Shown: positions 8,551 to 17,523, counted from the stretch's first letter. The stretch: DNA of 64,000 bases from an uncultured Muribaculaceae bacterium (GCA_934661195.1 CAKUJD010000005.1:186001-250000), one strand, 5' to 3'. Numbers and translations: made by a program. The notes: generated from the letters alone by a model not told the origin.

Positions 8551-9870
8551 ATGGCATATCAAGAAACAACTGCCACCAGCTACGTTTCGAGGCTTGGTGG
8601 CTCGTTCAAAGGAATATTTTCGGGCCTGATGATGGTGGTGGCCGGCACCGTGCTGCTGTGGTGGAACGAAGGCCGCGCCGTGAAGACGGGCGACATGCTG
8701 GGCGAGGCGCAGCAGGCTTGCGTCGAAGCCGGCAACATTCAGCAGCTCAACCCCAAACTCAACGGCAAACTCGTGCACGCCACCGGCTTAGCCACTACTA
8801 CCGACTCGGTGGGCGACCCGCAGTTTGGGGTGGGCGCAGCAGGGGCGTTGCGCGTGAGCCGCCACGTGGAGTACTACCAATGGAAGGAAGAGGCCAAGAC
8901 GGAGACTAAAGAGAAGGTGGGCGGCAGCAAGGAGGAAACCACCACCTATACCTACAAGCAGGGCTGGAGCCGCAATCCCGTGAAGTCGGAGAATTTCAAA
9001 GATCCACAGTATCAACGCTCCAACTTCATTCTCATCGATGTGCAAAGTGCCGCTTTCCAGGCTCAGAATGTAACGCTTGGTGCCTACAAGCTGCCGCAAA
9101 GCATGGTTAACGCCATCCAGGCGGACGAGCACCTGAAGCTTGACTTGGGCGACGCGGTGCTTGAGGAGTATAACCGTACCATCACCCAGCTCAAGGAGCA
9201 TGAGTATGCCGATGTGACCCGTCCGCAACCCACGGCTGCCGACAGCGCTTCGGGGCTTGAGAAGGCTGCCGGACGCGCTGTCGACCGCGCGTCGGATGCG
9301 CTGGGCCGCTACACCTACGTGCACGAGCGCGACAACGAGCTGTATATAGGCCGCAATCCGCGCCGGCCCGAAGTGGGCGATGTGCGCATCACCTTCACCA
9401 AGACCATGCCGCGCGAGGTCACCGTGATAGGCAAGGTGAGCGGCGGCACGCTGGGGCCCTTCATTGCCGGCAATGGCAAGGAGTTTCAAGCGGTGCGCGA
9501 CGGCAGCGTTGAGGCCCGCGACATCTTCAAGCAGGAGGAGAGCAGCAACGGCACTTGGACCTGGATTCTGCGCCTTGCCGGCCTGCTGGTGGTGATAGGC
9601 GGCTTCAAGAGCATGTTCAGCATGCTGTATGTGCTGTTCAAGTTCTTGCCGTTTTTGGCCAGCGTGGTCGAGATGGGCGTGTCCATAGTCAGCGGTGCGC
9701 TTGGCTTCGGCTGGTCGCTGGCGGTGATAGCCGTGGCTTGGCTGTTCTATAGGCCGCTGCTGTCGGTGGGGCTGCTGTGCGTGGCCGCCGCAGTTGTTGC
9801 GGTGGTGTGGCGCCGTGGCCGTGACAAGCGGCGCAAGGCAGCCTCTCCGCCCACTGTGCCCGCGGCATAG
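8551..9870 (+). CDS. TMEM43 family membrane protein
   Basis: The 439-residue protein matches the TMEM43/LUMA layout: one N-terminal membrane helix (about 25-40) that ends in the family hallmark WWNEGRAV, a long extracytoplasmic domain containing RVSRHVEYYQWKEE, and a C-terminal cluster of three to four membrane helices (about 335-425) with a basic tail RRGRDKRRKA. In eukaryotes TMEM43 sits in the inner nuclear membrane and ER. Bacterial homologues occur but have no settled role. A Thr/Lys/Glu-rich insert (KTETKEKVGGSKEETTTYTY) follows the YYQW motif. Start MAYQET at 8551 places the helix correctly. Confidence 0.88.
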   Translation: MAYQETTATSYVSRLGGSFKGIFSGLMMVVAGTVLLWWNEGRAVKTGDMLGEAQQACVEAGNIQQLNPKLNGKLVHATGLATTTDSVGDPQFGVGAAGALRVSRHVEYYQWKEEAKTETKEKVGGSKEETTTYTYKQGWSRNPVKSENFKDPQYQRSNFILIDVQSAAFQAQNVTLGAYKLPQSMVNAIQADEHLKLDLGDAVLEEYNRTITQLKEHEYADVTRPQPTAADSASGLEKAAGRAVDRASDALGRYTYVHERDNELYIGRNPRRPEVGDVRITFTKTMPREVTVIGKVSGGTLGPFIAGNGKEFQAVRDGSVEARDIFKQEESSNGTWTWILRLAGLLVVIGGFKSMFSMLYVLFKFLPFLASVVEMGVSIVSGALGFGWSLAVIAVAWLFYRPLLSVGLLCVAAAVVAVVWRRGRDKRRKAASPPTVPAA

Positions 9871-10173
9871 CACATGCGATGCACAGATAACAGCTGCGTC
9901 CGCCTACAACTATGATTGCTGGCGGACGCAGTGAGTTCATATCCACGCTACAGATTGATTGTCAGTTTTCTTCTGGAAAATGCATTGCGCTAAAAACTTT
10001 GCAGAACTCGCCCACCATTACAAAAAAATCAGTAATTTTGTTGACGGTAAGCATAGCGATAACAGCATTTGCTTGAAACTTAGTACTTTAAATCTAATGC
10101 ATCTGTTGCTGACCGCCAAAGTTTCAACTACTTAATTTTCATCTAACTCACGTTAGTTTAGGCTCATTTAGTT
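9871..10173. other. Intergenic region before the ADP-ribosylglycohydrolase gene
   Basis: It holds the hairpin at 9894-9931 and then AT-rich DNA. A -7-like box TAATTTTG lies at 10033-10040 without a good -33. A small inverted repeat CTAAC-TCAC-GTTAG at 10143-10156 lies just before the next start codon. No gene is seen. Confidence 0.5.
9894..9931 (+). terminator. Probable terminator hairpin after the TMEM43 gene
   Basis: An 11-bp stem (CTGCGTCCGCC with GGCGGACGCAG) lies 24 bases after the stop codon. It is not followed by a T-run, so efficiency is uncertain. Confidence 0.5.
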
Positions 10174-11106
10174 ATGGAGAATAAAACAATTGACAGATTT
10201 AAAGGTTGCATTTATGGCCAAGCCATTGGCGACGCACTTGGATTGGGGACGGAAGGCATGACAGTTGAGGACATAGCCTGGAAATATCCTCATGGACTGC
10301 AACAGTATAAGCAGATATACCAAGACAGTCATCGGAAACATTGGAAAATTGGCGATTGGACTGACGACACCGACATGATGCTCTGCATTGCTGACGCGGT
10401 CATTGAAGACAAGGGCGTTAATTTCTACAACATTGCCAAGCACTTCAAAAGCTGGTACAATGGCACTCCTGTGGGTATCGGGCGTAATACCTTTAATGTG
10501 CTGAGTCTTAGCGACTATGTGGAGCATCCGTTTGAGGTCTCCTACAAGGTTTGGGAAATGAGCAAGTGCCAGTCTGCTGCAAATGGCGGGTTGATGCGCA
10601 CCTCAATAGTAGGACTTTTCCCGAAAGAAATAAAGACTTGCGCAGAGAATATCTGTCGGCTCACTCATTACGATCCAAGATGTGTCGGCTCATGCGTAAT
10701 AGTATCTGAACTTATACACGCATTGGTTTATGGTATGCAACCGCCCACTTTGTCCCAAATGAAAAGTTTGGCACAGCAATATGATGTGAGGATCTGTGAA
10801 TACATAGATAAAGCGTGGACCGAGCCCGAAGCCATGAATTTGATGGACGATGACCACATGGGCTATACTTTGGTTACATTGTCGGTGGCCCTTTGGGCCT
10901 ACTGGCATGCAACTTCGTTTGTTCAGGGGCTCATCGCTGTGGTGAATGCCGGAGGCGATGCCGACACTAATGCGGCAGTGGCGTGTGCCGTGCTTGGAGC
11001 GAAATATGGCTATTCATCAATTCCGACAGAATACATTGAAGGCCTCTTGTATAAAGAGTCGTTGGACAAAACGGCAGGCAGCCTTTTGAGCATTTGCCAA
11101 TGTTGA
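10174..11106 (+). CDS. ADP-ribosylglycohydrolase family protein
   Basis: The 310-residue protein belongs to the DraG/ARH family of binuclear magnesium hydrolases that remove ADP-ribose from proteins or small molecules. The N-terminal GQAIGDALG, the metal-binding TDDTD at 63-67 and the C-terminal GGDADTN at 260-266 supply the expected metal ligands, so the enzyme is likely active. Codon choice and composition are more AT-rich than in the flanking genes, which suggests a recent arrival. No ADP-ribosyltransferase gene is next to it, so it is not an obvious toxin-antitoxin antidote. The substrate (protein, nucleic acid or metabolite) is open. Confidence 0.9.
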   Translation: MENKTIDRFKGCIYGQAIGDALGLGTEGMTVEDIAWKYPHGLQQYKQIYQDSHRKHWKIGDWTDDTDMMLCIADAVIEDKGVNFYNIAKHFKSWYNGTPVGIGRNTFNVLSLSDYVEHPFEVSYKVWEMSKCQSAANGGLMRTSIVGLFPKEIKTCAENICRLTHYDPRCVGSCVIVSELIHALVYGMQPPTLSQMKSLAQQYDVRICEYIDKAWTEPEAMNLMDDDHMGYTLVTLSVALWAYWHATSFVQGLIAVVNAGGDADTNAAVACAVLGAKYGYSSIPTEYIEGLLYKESLDKTAGSLLSICQC

Positions 11107-11127
11107 CCCAAATAAGATGCCATAAAA

Positions 11128-11180
11128 AAGGCTGTATTTGTTAAGGCGGGCTACACTGCCTTAGCAAAGGGAACAGCCTT
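11128..11180. terminator. Bidirectional terminator between convergent genes
   Basis: An outer stem AAGGCTGT/ACAGCCTT (11128-11135 with 11173-11180) encloses an inner stem TTGTTAAGGC/GCCTTAGCAA. A-rich DNA flanks the left side and T-rich DNA the right, so it can stop both the hydrolase gene and the HD-domain gene. Confidence 0.7.
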
Positions 11181-11196
11181 GTTTACTTCCATAGAG

Positions 11197-13290
11197 CTAT
11201 TCGTTGGGCAGCGGAGTGTCGTCGGCCGGAGCCTCGGGCACGGTGGGCTTCACATCGTCGGGATAGCTGATGCGCGGGTGGTAGAGTGTGCGCAGCATCT
11301 CCACTATGGTGCGCTTGGCTATGCCAATGTCGCGGAAGCTTATAGGGGCTTCCGACAGCAGGCCCTCGGCCACTTGGCTGTCGATCACCTTGTTCACAAT
11401 GGCCGTGATGTTTTTCTCGTTGGGTTCGGCCAGACTCTTGGCGGCTGCCTCGCAGGCGTCGCACATCATCAGTATGGCAGTCTCCTTGCTTTGCGGGTTG
11501 GGACCGGGGTAGGTGAACGGGGCGGGGTCGACCTTGCCGTCGGGAGCCTCCTTGCAGGCCATGGTGTAGAAGTAGCGCGCGCGGCCCTTGCCGTGGTGCT
11601 GCGCTATGGCGTCTTTAATCACTTGCGGCAGGTCGTATTGCACGGCCAGCTTAAGGCCGCTGCTCACGTGGGCTATCACTATTTCGGCGCTTTGCTCGGG
11701 GCTTAGGCCAATGTGAGGGTTCACGCTCATCTGGTTTTCGGTGAAGAATGCGGGGTTCTGCGTCTTGCCGATGTCGTGATACAGCGCCCCGGCGCGCACC
11801 TGCTGCATGTTGGCCCCTATGCGGTGGGCCACCTCGGTGGCGAGGTTGGCCACCTGGAATGAGTGCTGGAATGTGCCAGGGCAGCGCTCCGACAGCATGC
11901 GCAGCGCGGGCGAGTTGCTGTCCGACAGTTCCACCAGCGTCAGCGACGATGTGAAGCCGAACAGTTTCTCTTCAAGGAATATCACAGTGTAGGCAAACGA
12001 CAGCACCACGCTGTTGATGGCAAAATACAGGAAAAAGTGCCAGTCGCCCACCGAGGCCATGTCGTTGCGCGCCATGCACAGGGCGCAGAATGCGGCCGAA
12101 TAGGCGGCAAAAATGAAGAACGCGCACTGCACCAGCTGCGAGCGGCGCAGCAGTCCCTTCATCGACGCTATGGCTATGCTGCCGGCAAGAAACTGCATAA
12201 ACAGGAATTCGGCCTGGCGGTCGGGAATGGCCAGCGAGCAGATGAACATGGTCACCAGGTGGGTGAAGAAGCCAATGCGCGTGTCGGTGAACGTGGTGAC
12301 CACTATCGGCATCAGCGCGAACGGCATCACATACAGGTAGTTTGACCTGAACTTTGCCACAAGAAACGACAGCACCACAAATGATGTGATGAGCGATATC
12401 AGGAACGTCATGCGGCGCGTGTCGGCAAACGTGCGCGGCCTCACCAGGCGCATAAACAGGTAGAACACCACCATCATGGCGGCCACCAGCACCACGTTGC
12501 CCGGCAGGGCGTAGTTGGTCTCCTTCACTTGCGTGTCCTTGCCGTTTTTCAGCGCGTCGCCATAGGCGTTGAGCAGTGCAAACTTGTGCTCGTCCACTAT
12601 GGTGCCTGGGTAGATTATGCTTTGTCCAGGCTGCAGCGTGCCTGTGGGGGCGGTGCGCATCGAGAACTCTTCGTTGTATTTGCGGTTGGTCTCCACCGAG
12701 TCGTAGTTCAGGTTGGGCACGAGGTAGCTGTTAAGTGCCACGCGCGCCATAGCCTCATGGCTGTCGGGGTCCGACAGCGTGTTGTAGATGCTCATGTAGG
12801 CGTCGCGCACCGACCGCATCGCATCGGTGGCGGTGGTGGTGGCAATATTGTTGTCGTTAAGAATCAGCAGGTTGGGCATCTTGCCGCTGCTAATGTTTTG
12901 GTATGTGGCATCGTCCACTATGCCATCGGTGTAGGCCTTGCTCACCGCGGCTATCAGGCGCTGGCGCACCATGGGCTTCACATCGGCGCGCGCGTTGAGG
13001 GCGCGCGTCAGTGCCCCCACCTGGCTGCGTGCGGTGCCGTAGTCCACGTGGTAATACCGGCCCATGTTGGCCTTCAGACTGTCGGCCGTGTGCTTCAGCT
13101 CGCTGTCGGTGCGCGGTATGCCTATGCTTATCTTGGCCGTGAGCATGGGGTGCATCCACGGCTTGCCCAGTTCATACGATGGCAGCTCGTCGTTGCCCTT
13201 GTTGGGCAGAAACAGCGACATCAGCACTATCGAGCCCACAAGCAGCATCAGTGTCACCACCACGCTGCGTTTAAGTTCTTTGTTGATCAT
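11197..13290 (-). CDS. 7TM-HD phosphohydrolase (YqfF/PgpH type, putative c-di-AMP phosphodiesterase)
   Basis: The 697-residue protein has an N-terminal helix, a large extracytoplasmic 7TMR-HDED-like domain (about 40-260), seven membrane helices (about 265-455) and a cytoplasmic HD domain. The HD residues are intact: H in CPGTFQHSFQVA, HD at 505-506 in ALYHDIGK, H in IAHVSSG, HH in AQHHGKG and D in MMCDACEAA. Characterised PgpH proteins of Firmicutes hydrolyse c-di-AMP to pApA and are inhibited by (p)ppGpp. Substrate here is inference from family. It starts 48 bases after the rel stop codon on the same strand, so the two are probably co-transcribed. The tail after the HD domain is Pro/Asp-rich. 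Confidence 0.9.
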   Translation of the reverse strand: MINKELKRSVVVTLMLLVGSIVLMSLFLPNKGNDELPSYELGKPWMHPMLTAKISIGIPRTDSELKHTADSLKANMGRYYHVDYGTARSQVGALTRALNARADVKPMVRQRLIAAVSKAYTDGIVDDATYQNISSGKMPNLLILNDNNIATTTATDAMRSVRDAYMSIYNTLSDPDSHEAMARVALNSYLVPNLNYDSVETNRKYNEEFSMRTAPTGTLQPGQSIIYPGTIVDEHKFALLNAYGDALKNGKDTQVKETNYALPGNVVLVAAMMVVFYLFMRLVRPRTFADTRRMTFLISLITSFVVLSFLVAKFRSNYLYVMPFALMPIVVTTFTDTRIGFFTHLVTMFICSLAIPDRQAEFLFMQFLAGSIAIASMKGLLRRSQLVQCAFFIFAAYSAAFCALCMARNDMASVGDWHFFLYFAINSVVLSFAYTVIFLEEKLFGFTSSLTLVELSDSNSPALRMLSERCPGTFQHSFQVANLATEVAHRIGANMQQVRAGALYHDIGKTQNPAFFTENQMSVNPHIGLSPEQSAEIVIAHVSSGLKLAVQYDLPQVIKDAIAQHHGKGRARYFYTMACKEAPDGKVDPAPFTYPGPNPQSKETAILMMCDACEAAAKSLAEPNEKNITAIVNKVIDSQVAEGLLSEAPISFRDIGIAKRTIVEMLRTLYHPRISYPDDVKPTVPEAPADDTPLPNE

Positions 13291-13338
13291 AATATGCTAT
13301 GTGTGTGATGCTTCAATCAAAAAAAACGGCGGGGCGCG

Positions 13339-15576
13339 TCAGCTTATGCGCGCGGCCGACGTCACTCCCTTCACCTTCTTCAGCCGCTTGCACATTTTGC
13401 TCACCACGGCGGCGTCGTCGATGAGCACGTCGAGGCTGCAAGTGAACAGGCCCTCGTTGGCGGCAATGTCGAGCTTCCTGATGTTGATGGCCAGATTGGT
13501 GGAAATCAAGTAGATGATTTCCTGCAAAATGCCCATGCGGTCGATGCCCTCGATGTGCAGCGAGGCAAGGAACTTCTTGCGCGAGTCGTCCCAGCGCGTC
13601 TGCACTATGCGGGTGCCGAAGCCCGACTTCAGCTTCATGGCCACCGGGCAGTCCATCTTGTGCACTATCACCTCGCCCTGCTCGTTCACGTAGCCAAGCA
13701 CGTCGTCGCCCGGAATGGGGTTGCAGCAGTCTTCGGTGCGGTAGTTGCTCACGCCGTCCACCGTCTTCAGCACATACACCTTGCCAAATTCCACCTTGTC
13801 TTTTATTATGTCGCTGTCGGCCGGCTTGGCGCTCTTCTTGTTGCCGCCAAAGTTGTGCAGCAGCTTGCCAAACAAGCCTTGCGACTGCGGTTTCACCGCC
13901 TTCAGCAACTGGTCGGACAGGGCTATCTCGTTGTTGCCAATCATGTAGTATAGCTCGTCCTTGTTTTGCACGTGCTCGCTGCTGATGATGCGCGTCAGCG
14001 CCTCGTTGGTCAGCTTCACGCCATTGTCGTCGAGCAGCTTTTGCAGCATAGCCGAGCCGCGCTCCATCACCATGCGGCGGTCGTGGCGCAGGGCGGCGCG
14101 AAGGCGGGTTTTGCCCTTGGCGGTGACCAGGAACTTTTCCCATTCGGCCTGCGGCTGCTGTGAGTGTGATGTGAGGATTTCCACCTGGTCGCCGCTGGCC
14201 AGCTTGTGCGACAGCGGCACAAGGCGGTGGTTCACCTTGCCGGCAATGCAGTGTGTGCCAATCTCGGTGTGCAGCGTGAAGGCCATGTCGAGCACGGTGG
14301 CGTCTTTGGGCAGCGTGATGAGCTCGCCCTTGGGTGTGAACACCACAATTTCGGAGGCAAACAGGTTTAGCTTTATCGTGTCGAGGAAGTCGAGCGCGTT
14401 GGGCTCGGGATTTTTCAGAATGTCTTCAATGGTTTGCAGCCACACGGCCAGCTCGCTCTCTTCCTCGCCCTCGCCAATCTTGTATTTCCAGTGGGCGGCA
14501 AATCCGCGCTCGGCTATGTCGTCCATGCGGCGCGAGCGAATCTGCACTTCCACCCAGTTGCCGTCGGGGCCCATCACGGTGATGTGCAGCGCGCGGTAGC
14601 CGTTGGCCTTGGGCGTGCTCACCCAGTCGCGAGTGCGGTCGGGGTGCAGCTTGTAGAGGTCGGTGATTTCGCTGTAGATGTTCCAGCAGATGCGCTTCTC
14701 GTCGGCCTCGTTGGGGCATTCAAACACTATGCGGGCGGCATACAGGTCATACACCTCCTCAAATGGTATGTGCTTGGTCTCCATCTTCTTCCATATCGAG
14801 TAGCGCGACTTTACGCGCACCTTAAACTCGTAGGTCAGCCCCAACTTGTCGAGCCGCTGGCGTATTGGGGCTGCGAAGTGCTCAAACAGTTCGTTGCGCC
14901 TTGCCTCGGTGAGCGCAATCTTCTCCCCGATGGTTTTGTAGGTGTCGGGATGCTCATATTTGAAGCTCAGGTCCTCCAGCTCGGTCTTTATGGCGAAGAG
15001 GCCCAGGCGGTGGGCCAGCGGGGCGTAGATGTATAGCGTCTCGCCGGCAATTTTGTATTGCTTGGCGGGCGGCATCGAGTCGAGCGTGCGCATGTTGTGC
15101 AGGCGGTCGGCCATCTTAATGAGCACCACGCGTATGTCGTCGTTCATGGTGAGCAGCAGTTTGCGGAAGTTCTCGGCCTGCGCCGAGGCGTGTGTGCCGA
15201 ATATGCCGCCCGAGATCTTGGTGAGCCCCTCCACAATCTGAGCAATTTTTTTGCCAAACTGCGCCTCGATGTCCTCGATGGTGAAGTCGGTGTCTTCCAC
15301 CACGTCGTGCAGCAGTGCCGCGCATATCGATGTGGAGCCCAGGCCTATCTCCTGACTCACGATTTTGGCCACGGCCAGCGGGTGCATGATGTAGGGCTCG
15401 CCCGAGCGGCGCCTGATGCCGTTGTGGGCATCGCGCGCAAACTTGAACGCCTTTTCAATTATCTCCACCTTCTTGCGGTGGTTGCTCGTCAGGTAACCGT
15501 GTAAAAGGTCCTGATAAGCGTCGTCTATCATCTTGGCCTCCTGCTCGGGAGTCATTTTTGCTGGTGTGGTCGTCAT
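13339..15576 (-). CDS. rel: Bifunctional (p)ppGpp synthetase/hydrolase, RelA/SpoT family
   Basis: This is the long Rel enzyme (745 residues) that makes and degrades the alarmone (p)ppGpp. Domains in order: HD hydrolase with LLHDVVEDTDF (HD at 90-91, ED at 94-95) and NMRTLDSMPPAKQ, so hydrolase activity should be intact; synthetase with SRYSIWKKM, the G-loop TPKANGYRALH and EVQIRS; TGS domain (EIVVFTPKGELITLPKDATV); conserved-Cys region ending CCNPIPGDDV; and a C-terminal ACT domain. The start MTTTPAKMTPEQ at 15576 is preferred to an ATG at 15672 that would add a Cys/Phe-rich extension. It is followed on the same strand by the HD phosphodiesterase gene. Confidence 0.96.
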   Translation of the reverse strand: MTTTPAKMTPEQEAKMIDDAYQDLLHGYLTSNHRKKVEIIEKAFKFARDAHNGIRRRSGEPYIMHPLAVAKIVSQEIGLGSTSICAALLHDVVEDTDFTIEDIEAQFGKKIAQIVEGLTKISGGIFGTHASAQAENFRKLLLTMNDDIRVVLIKMADRLHNMRTLDSMPPAKQYKIAGETLYIYAPLAHRLGLFAIKTELEDLSFKYEHPDTYKTIGEKIALTEARRNELFEHFAAPIRQRLDKLGLTYEFKVRVKSRYSIWKKMETKHIPFEEVYDLYAARIVFECPNEADEKRICWNIYSEITDLYKLHPDRTRDWVSTPKANGYRALHITVMGPDGNWVEVQIRSRRMDDIAERGFAAHWKYKIGEGEEESELAVWLQTIEDILKNPEPNALDFLDTIKLNLFASEIVVFTPKGELITLPKDATVLDMAFTLHTEIGTHCIAGKVNHRLVPLSHKLASGDQVEILTSHSQQPQAEWEKFLVTAKGKTRLRAALRHDRRMVMERGSAMLQKLLDDNGVKLTNEALTRIISSEHVQNKDELYYMIGNNEIALSDQLLKAVKPQSQGLFGKLLHNFGGNKKSAKPADSDIIKDKVEFGKVYVLKTVDGVSNYRTEDCCNPIPGDDVLGYVNEQGEVIVHKMDCPVAMKLKSGFGTRIVQTRWDDSRKKFLASLHIEGIDRMGILQEIIYLISTNLAINIRKLDIAANEGLFTCSLDVLIDDAAVVSKMCKRLKKVKGVTSAARIS

Positions 15577-15676
15577 TGTCACAAAGTTTAATAAACACAA
15601 ACTTACAAAATAATCGTGAAACTGACCAAAATCCCCGTGCATTTCGCCGCACTTTTTTTGCATGCGGCGCAATGAT

Positions 15677-15723
15677 GCGCGTCAGCCCCGCCCGCATCGT
15701 ATGCAGGCACTGGGCTGACGCGC
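15677..15723 (-). terminator. Hairpin between the flavin-reductase gene and rel
   Basis: A perfect 12-bp stem GCGCGTCAGCCC/GGGCTGACGCGC lies 17 bases past the stop of the upstream gene. No T-run follows on the minus strand, so this may be a weak terminator or an mRNA 3'-end structure. Confidence 0.5.
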
Positions 15724-15740
15724 GTATGATTCGCTTGCCG

Positions 15741-16391
15741 CTATTGCTTTTTGAGGGCTTTTATTATGCGGCCCACATACACCGAGTGGATTCCGGCCGT
15801 GTAGTCCTTGTAGAAGTTGCGCGGCAGGTCGCCGAATGCGGCCGAGTCGAGCTGGGTGTGATAGATGGTTTCGCACTCATACACCTCGCTGGCCTCGGCG
15901 TAGTAGGGCGCTCCGTGCTCGGTGTAGAGCGTGTGCAGGCCCAAGGCTGCGGCCTTGTCGCCGTCGCGTCCGCTGTGGTGGCCCATGTAGTCGAGCACGC
16001 CGTCGTGCGCCGCGTCAAATCGCATCACGGTGAAGTATTTGCTGTTTTCCATCATCACGTGGGTCAGCCGTTGCTGGGCCACAAACACGGTGATGGTGCT
16101 TGTGCTGTCGCCCCACACGCCTCCCAGCGAGCCCCAGCCAATGGTCATGGCGTTCGACCGCTCGCGGTCGCCTGCGGCCAGCAGCAGGCCGTGGCCGTCG
16201 CCCATGAAGAATGTGAATGGATTGGCGCTGAACTCTTTCGAAGGGTCGAATTCCTTAAACTGGCCCTGGGCCGACGGCACATCGTCTGCCGTGTCGCCGC
16301 CGTGTCTGCCCGTGTGCGCCAGCTGCACGCATGTCACAGCCAGTGCGGCTGCCAGCACCACATTGAGGATTATTGAGGGTGTTGTCTTCAT
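15741..16391 (-). CDS. Exported flavin reductase-like (split-barrel FMN-binding) protein
   Basis: The 216-residue protein begins with a signal or membrane-anchor segment (MKTTPSIILNVVLAAALAVTC). A flavin-reductase-like split barrel follows, recognisable from NAMTIGWGSLGGVWG, a typical FMN-binding stretch, then VFVAQQRLTHVMMENSKYFTV and the C-terminal YVGRIIKALKK. Proteins of this fold bind FMN and normally work in the cytoplasm; here the N-terminus suggests export. It starts 14 bases after the stop of the FMN-binding/iron-sulfur membrane protein, so they are almost surely one transcript and may exchange electrons. No enzymatic substrate can be named. An inactive FMN carrier is also possible. 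Confidence 0.82.
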   Translation of the reverse strand: MKTTPSIILNVVLAAALAVTCVQLAHTGRHGGDTADDVPSAQGQFKEFDPSKEFSANPFTFFMGDGHGLLLAAGDRERSNAMTIGWGSLGGVWGDSTSTITVFVAQQRLTHVMMENSKYFTVMRFDAAHDGVLDYMGHHSGRDGDKAAALGLHTLYTEHGAPYYAEASEVYECETIYHTQLDSAAFGDLPRNFYKDYTAGIHSVYVGRIIKALKKQ

Positions 16392-16405
16392 TTTTTTGTG
16401 TTATG

Positions 16406-17500
16406 CTATTTTGAGTTTTGACTTAGCTTGAGCAGCGTGCCGGTGGGGCACACAAAGCGGCAGTATGGCCGCGTGATGAAAGCCGACAGCACCGCTACCA
16501 CGGCTGCTGCCACAAGCACGCCTGTTGAGGCCGACTGGAATATGAATGCTGCAAACAGCTCGTAGTTGATCCAGTCCATCCACAGTCCGCTCCACATGCA
16601 CAGCATCAGTGCTGCCCACAGCCCGCGCCGCAGCCAGTCGAGGCGGTGCAGCCATGCGGGGCTTAGCTGAATCTTGCGCTTGCTGCAGCGGCTCGCCAGC
16701 TGCTGCAGCGATCCCAGCGGGCACACGTTGGCGCAGTAATACGACTTCTTGCCCAGCGCCAACGGATAGACAAACGCCGTGACCAGCAGCACCGCGGGCA
16801 CGAGCATGGCCGGCAGGCTGAGGCCGCCCGACAGGAAGCCTATCATCGAACTGTAGGACACAAACGTGCCGCCCCACAGGCCCAGCACTGCCACGTTGAG
16901 CACCAGCTGCACCGTGCGGTAGGTTTTGTTTTTCACCACCAGCGGCAGTATGGCTGCCATAAGTGCCACAATGAGCCCTGCCAGAAATTTTGCCGTCAGC
17001 AGGTCGGCCCAGTCGGTGCCGCTTGGGGTGGCCGACTGCTTCTGTGCAAACTGCAGCCCGCGCTTCACGTTGCCGATTATGGCTTTCGACGAATAGGTGG
17101 CGCCCGTCACGGCATCAATCTGCATCTGCGACGCCTCATCGAGCGTCTTGCCGTTCCATGCGCCCAACAGCCCTTTGGCGGCGCGGTTGAAGAAGTCGGG
17201 CGTCTCGCTGTTGGGCAGTGCCTTTATGGCGGCCACTTTGCCGTCTTTCACGGTTATCTCAAGCGGCACTTCGCCGGCGTAGCCTTTCACGTCACGGGCC
17301 AGCGGCTCGGTGCTTATCACCATTGAGCCGTCGGCCAGAGTGCGCACAGTGTCGGTTGGCGCGGCGGCTGCCTGCTCGGCTTGCGGCTGCCGCACCAGGG
17401 CGTGGCCCAGCAGACGGCCGTCTTTGCGGGCCGCCGCGGCCATCATCATCAGCGCACACGCCACAAGGCTCATCAGCCCATATAGTCTGTCCTTTTTCAT
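16406..17500 (-). CDS. FMN-binding, CxxxCP iron-sulfur membrane protein (NosR/RnfG-like)
   Basis: The 364-residue protein joins two redox modules. After an N-terminal membrane segment comes an extracytoplasmic FMN_bind domain (about 60-150) with the flavinylation motif TGATYS at 132-137; in RnfG/NqrC-type domains ApbE attaches FMN to the last Ser/Thr of this motif, here Ser137. The C-terminal half has about five helices and two CxxxCP motifs, CANVCPLGSL and CRFVCPTGTLL, like the NosR/NapH polyferredoxin-type modules. It could pass electrons across the membrane to periplasmic flavin. Neighbours are a thioesterase gene (23 bases upstream) and the exported flavin-reductase-like gene (14 bases downstream). 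No apbE is in the window. Electron donor and acceptor are unknown. Confidence 0.88.
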   Translation of the reverse strand: MKKDRLYGLMSLVACALMMMAAAARKDGRLLGHALVRQPQAEQAAAAPTDTVRTLADGSMVISTEPLARDVKGYAGEVPLEITVKDGKVAAIKALPNSETPDFFNRAAKGLLGAWNGKTLDEASQMQIDAVTGATYSSKAIIGNVKRGLQFAQKQSATPSGTDWADLLTAKFLAGLIVALMAAILPLVVKNKTYRTVQLVLNVAVLGLWGGTFVSYSSMIGFLSGGLSLPAMLVPAVLLVTAFVYPLALGKKSYYCANVCPLGSLQQLASRCSKRKIQLSPAWLHRLDWLRRGLWAALMLCMWSGLWMDWINYELFAAFIFQSASTGVLVAAAVVAVLSAFITRPYCRFVCPTGTLLKLSQNSK

Positions 17501-17523
17501 AAGCGTTTGTCAATAGGGTGTGA

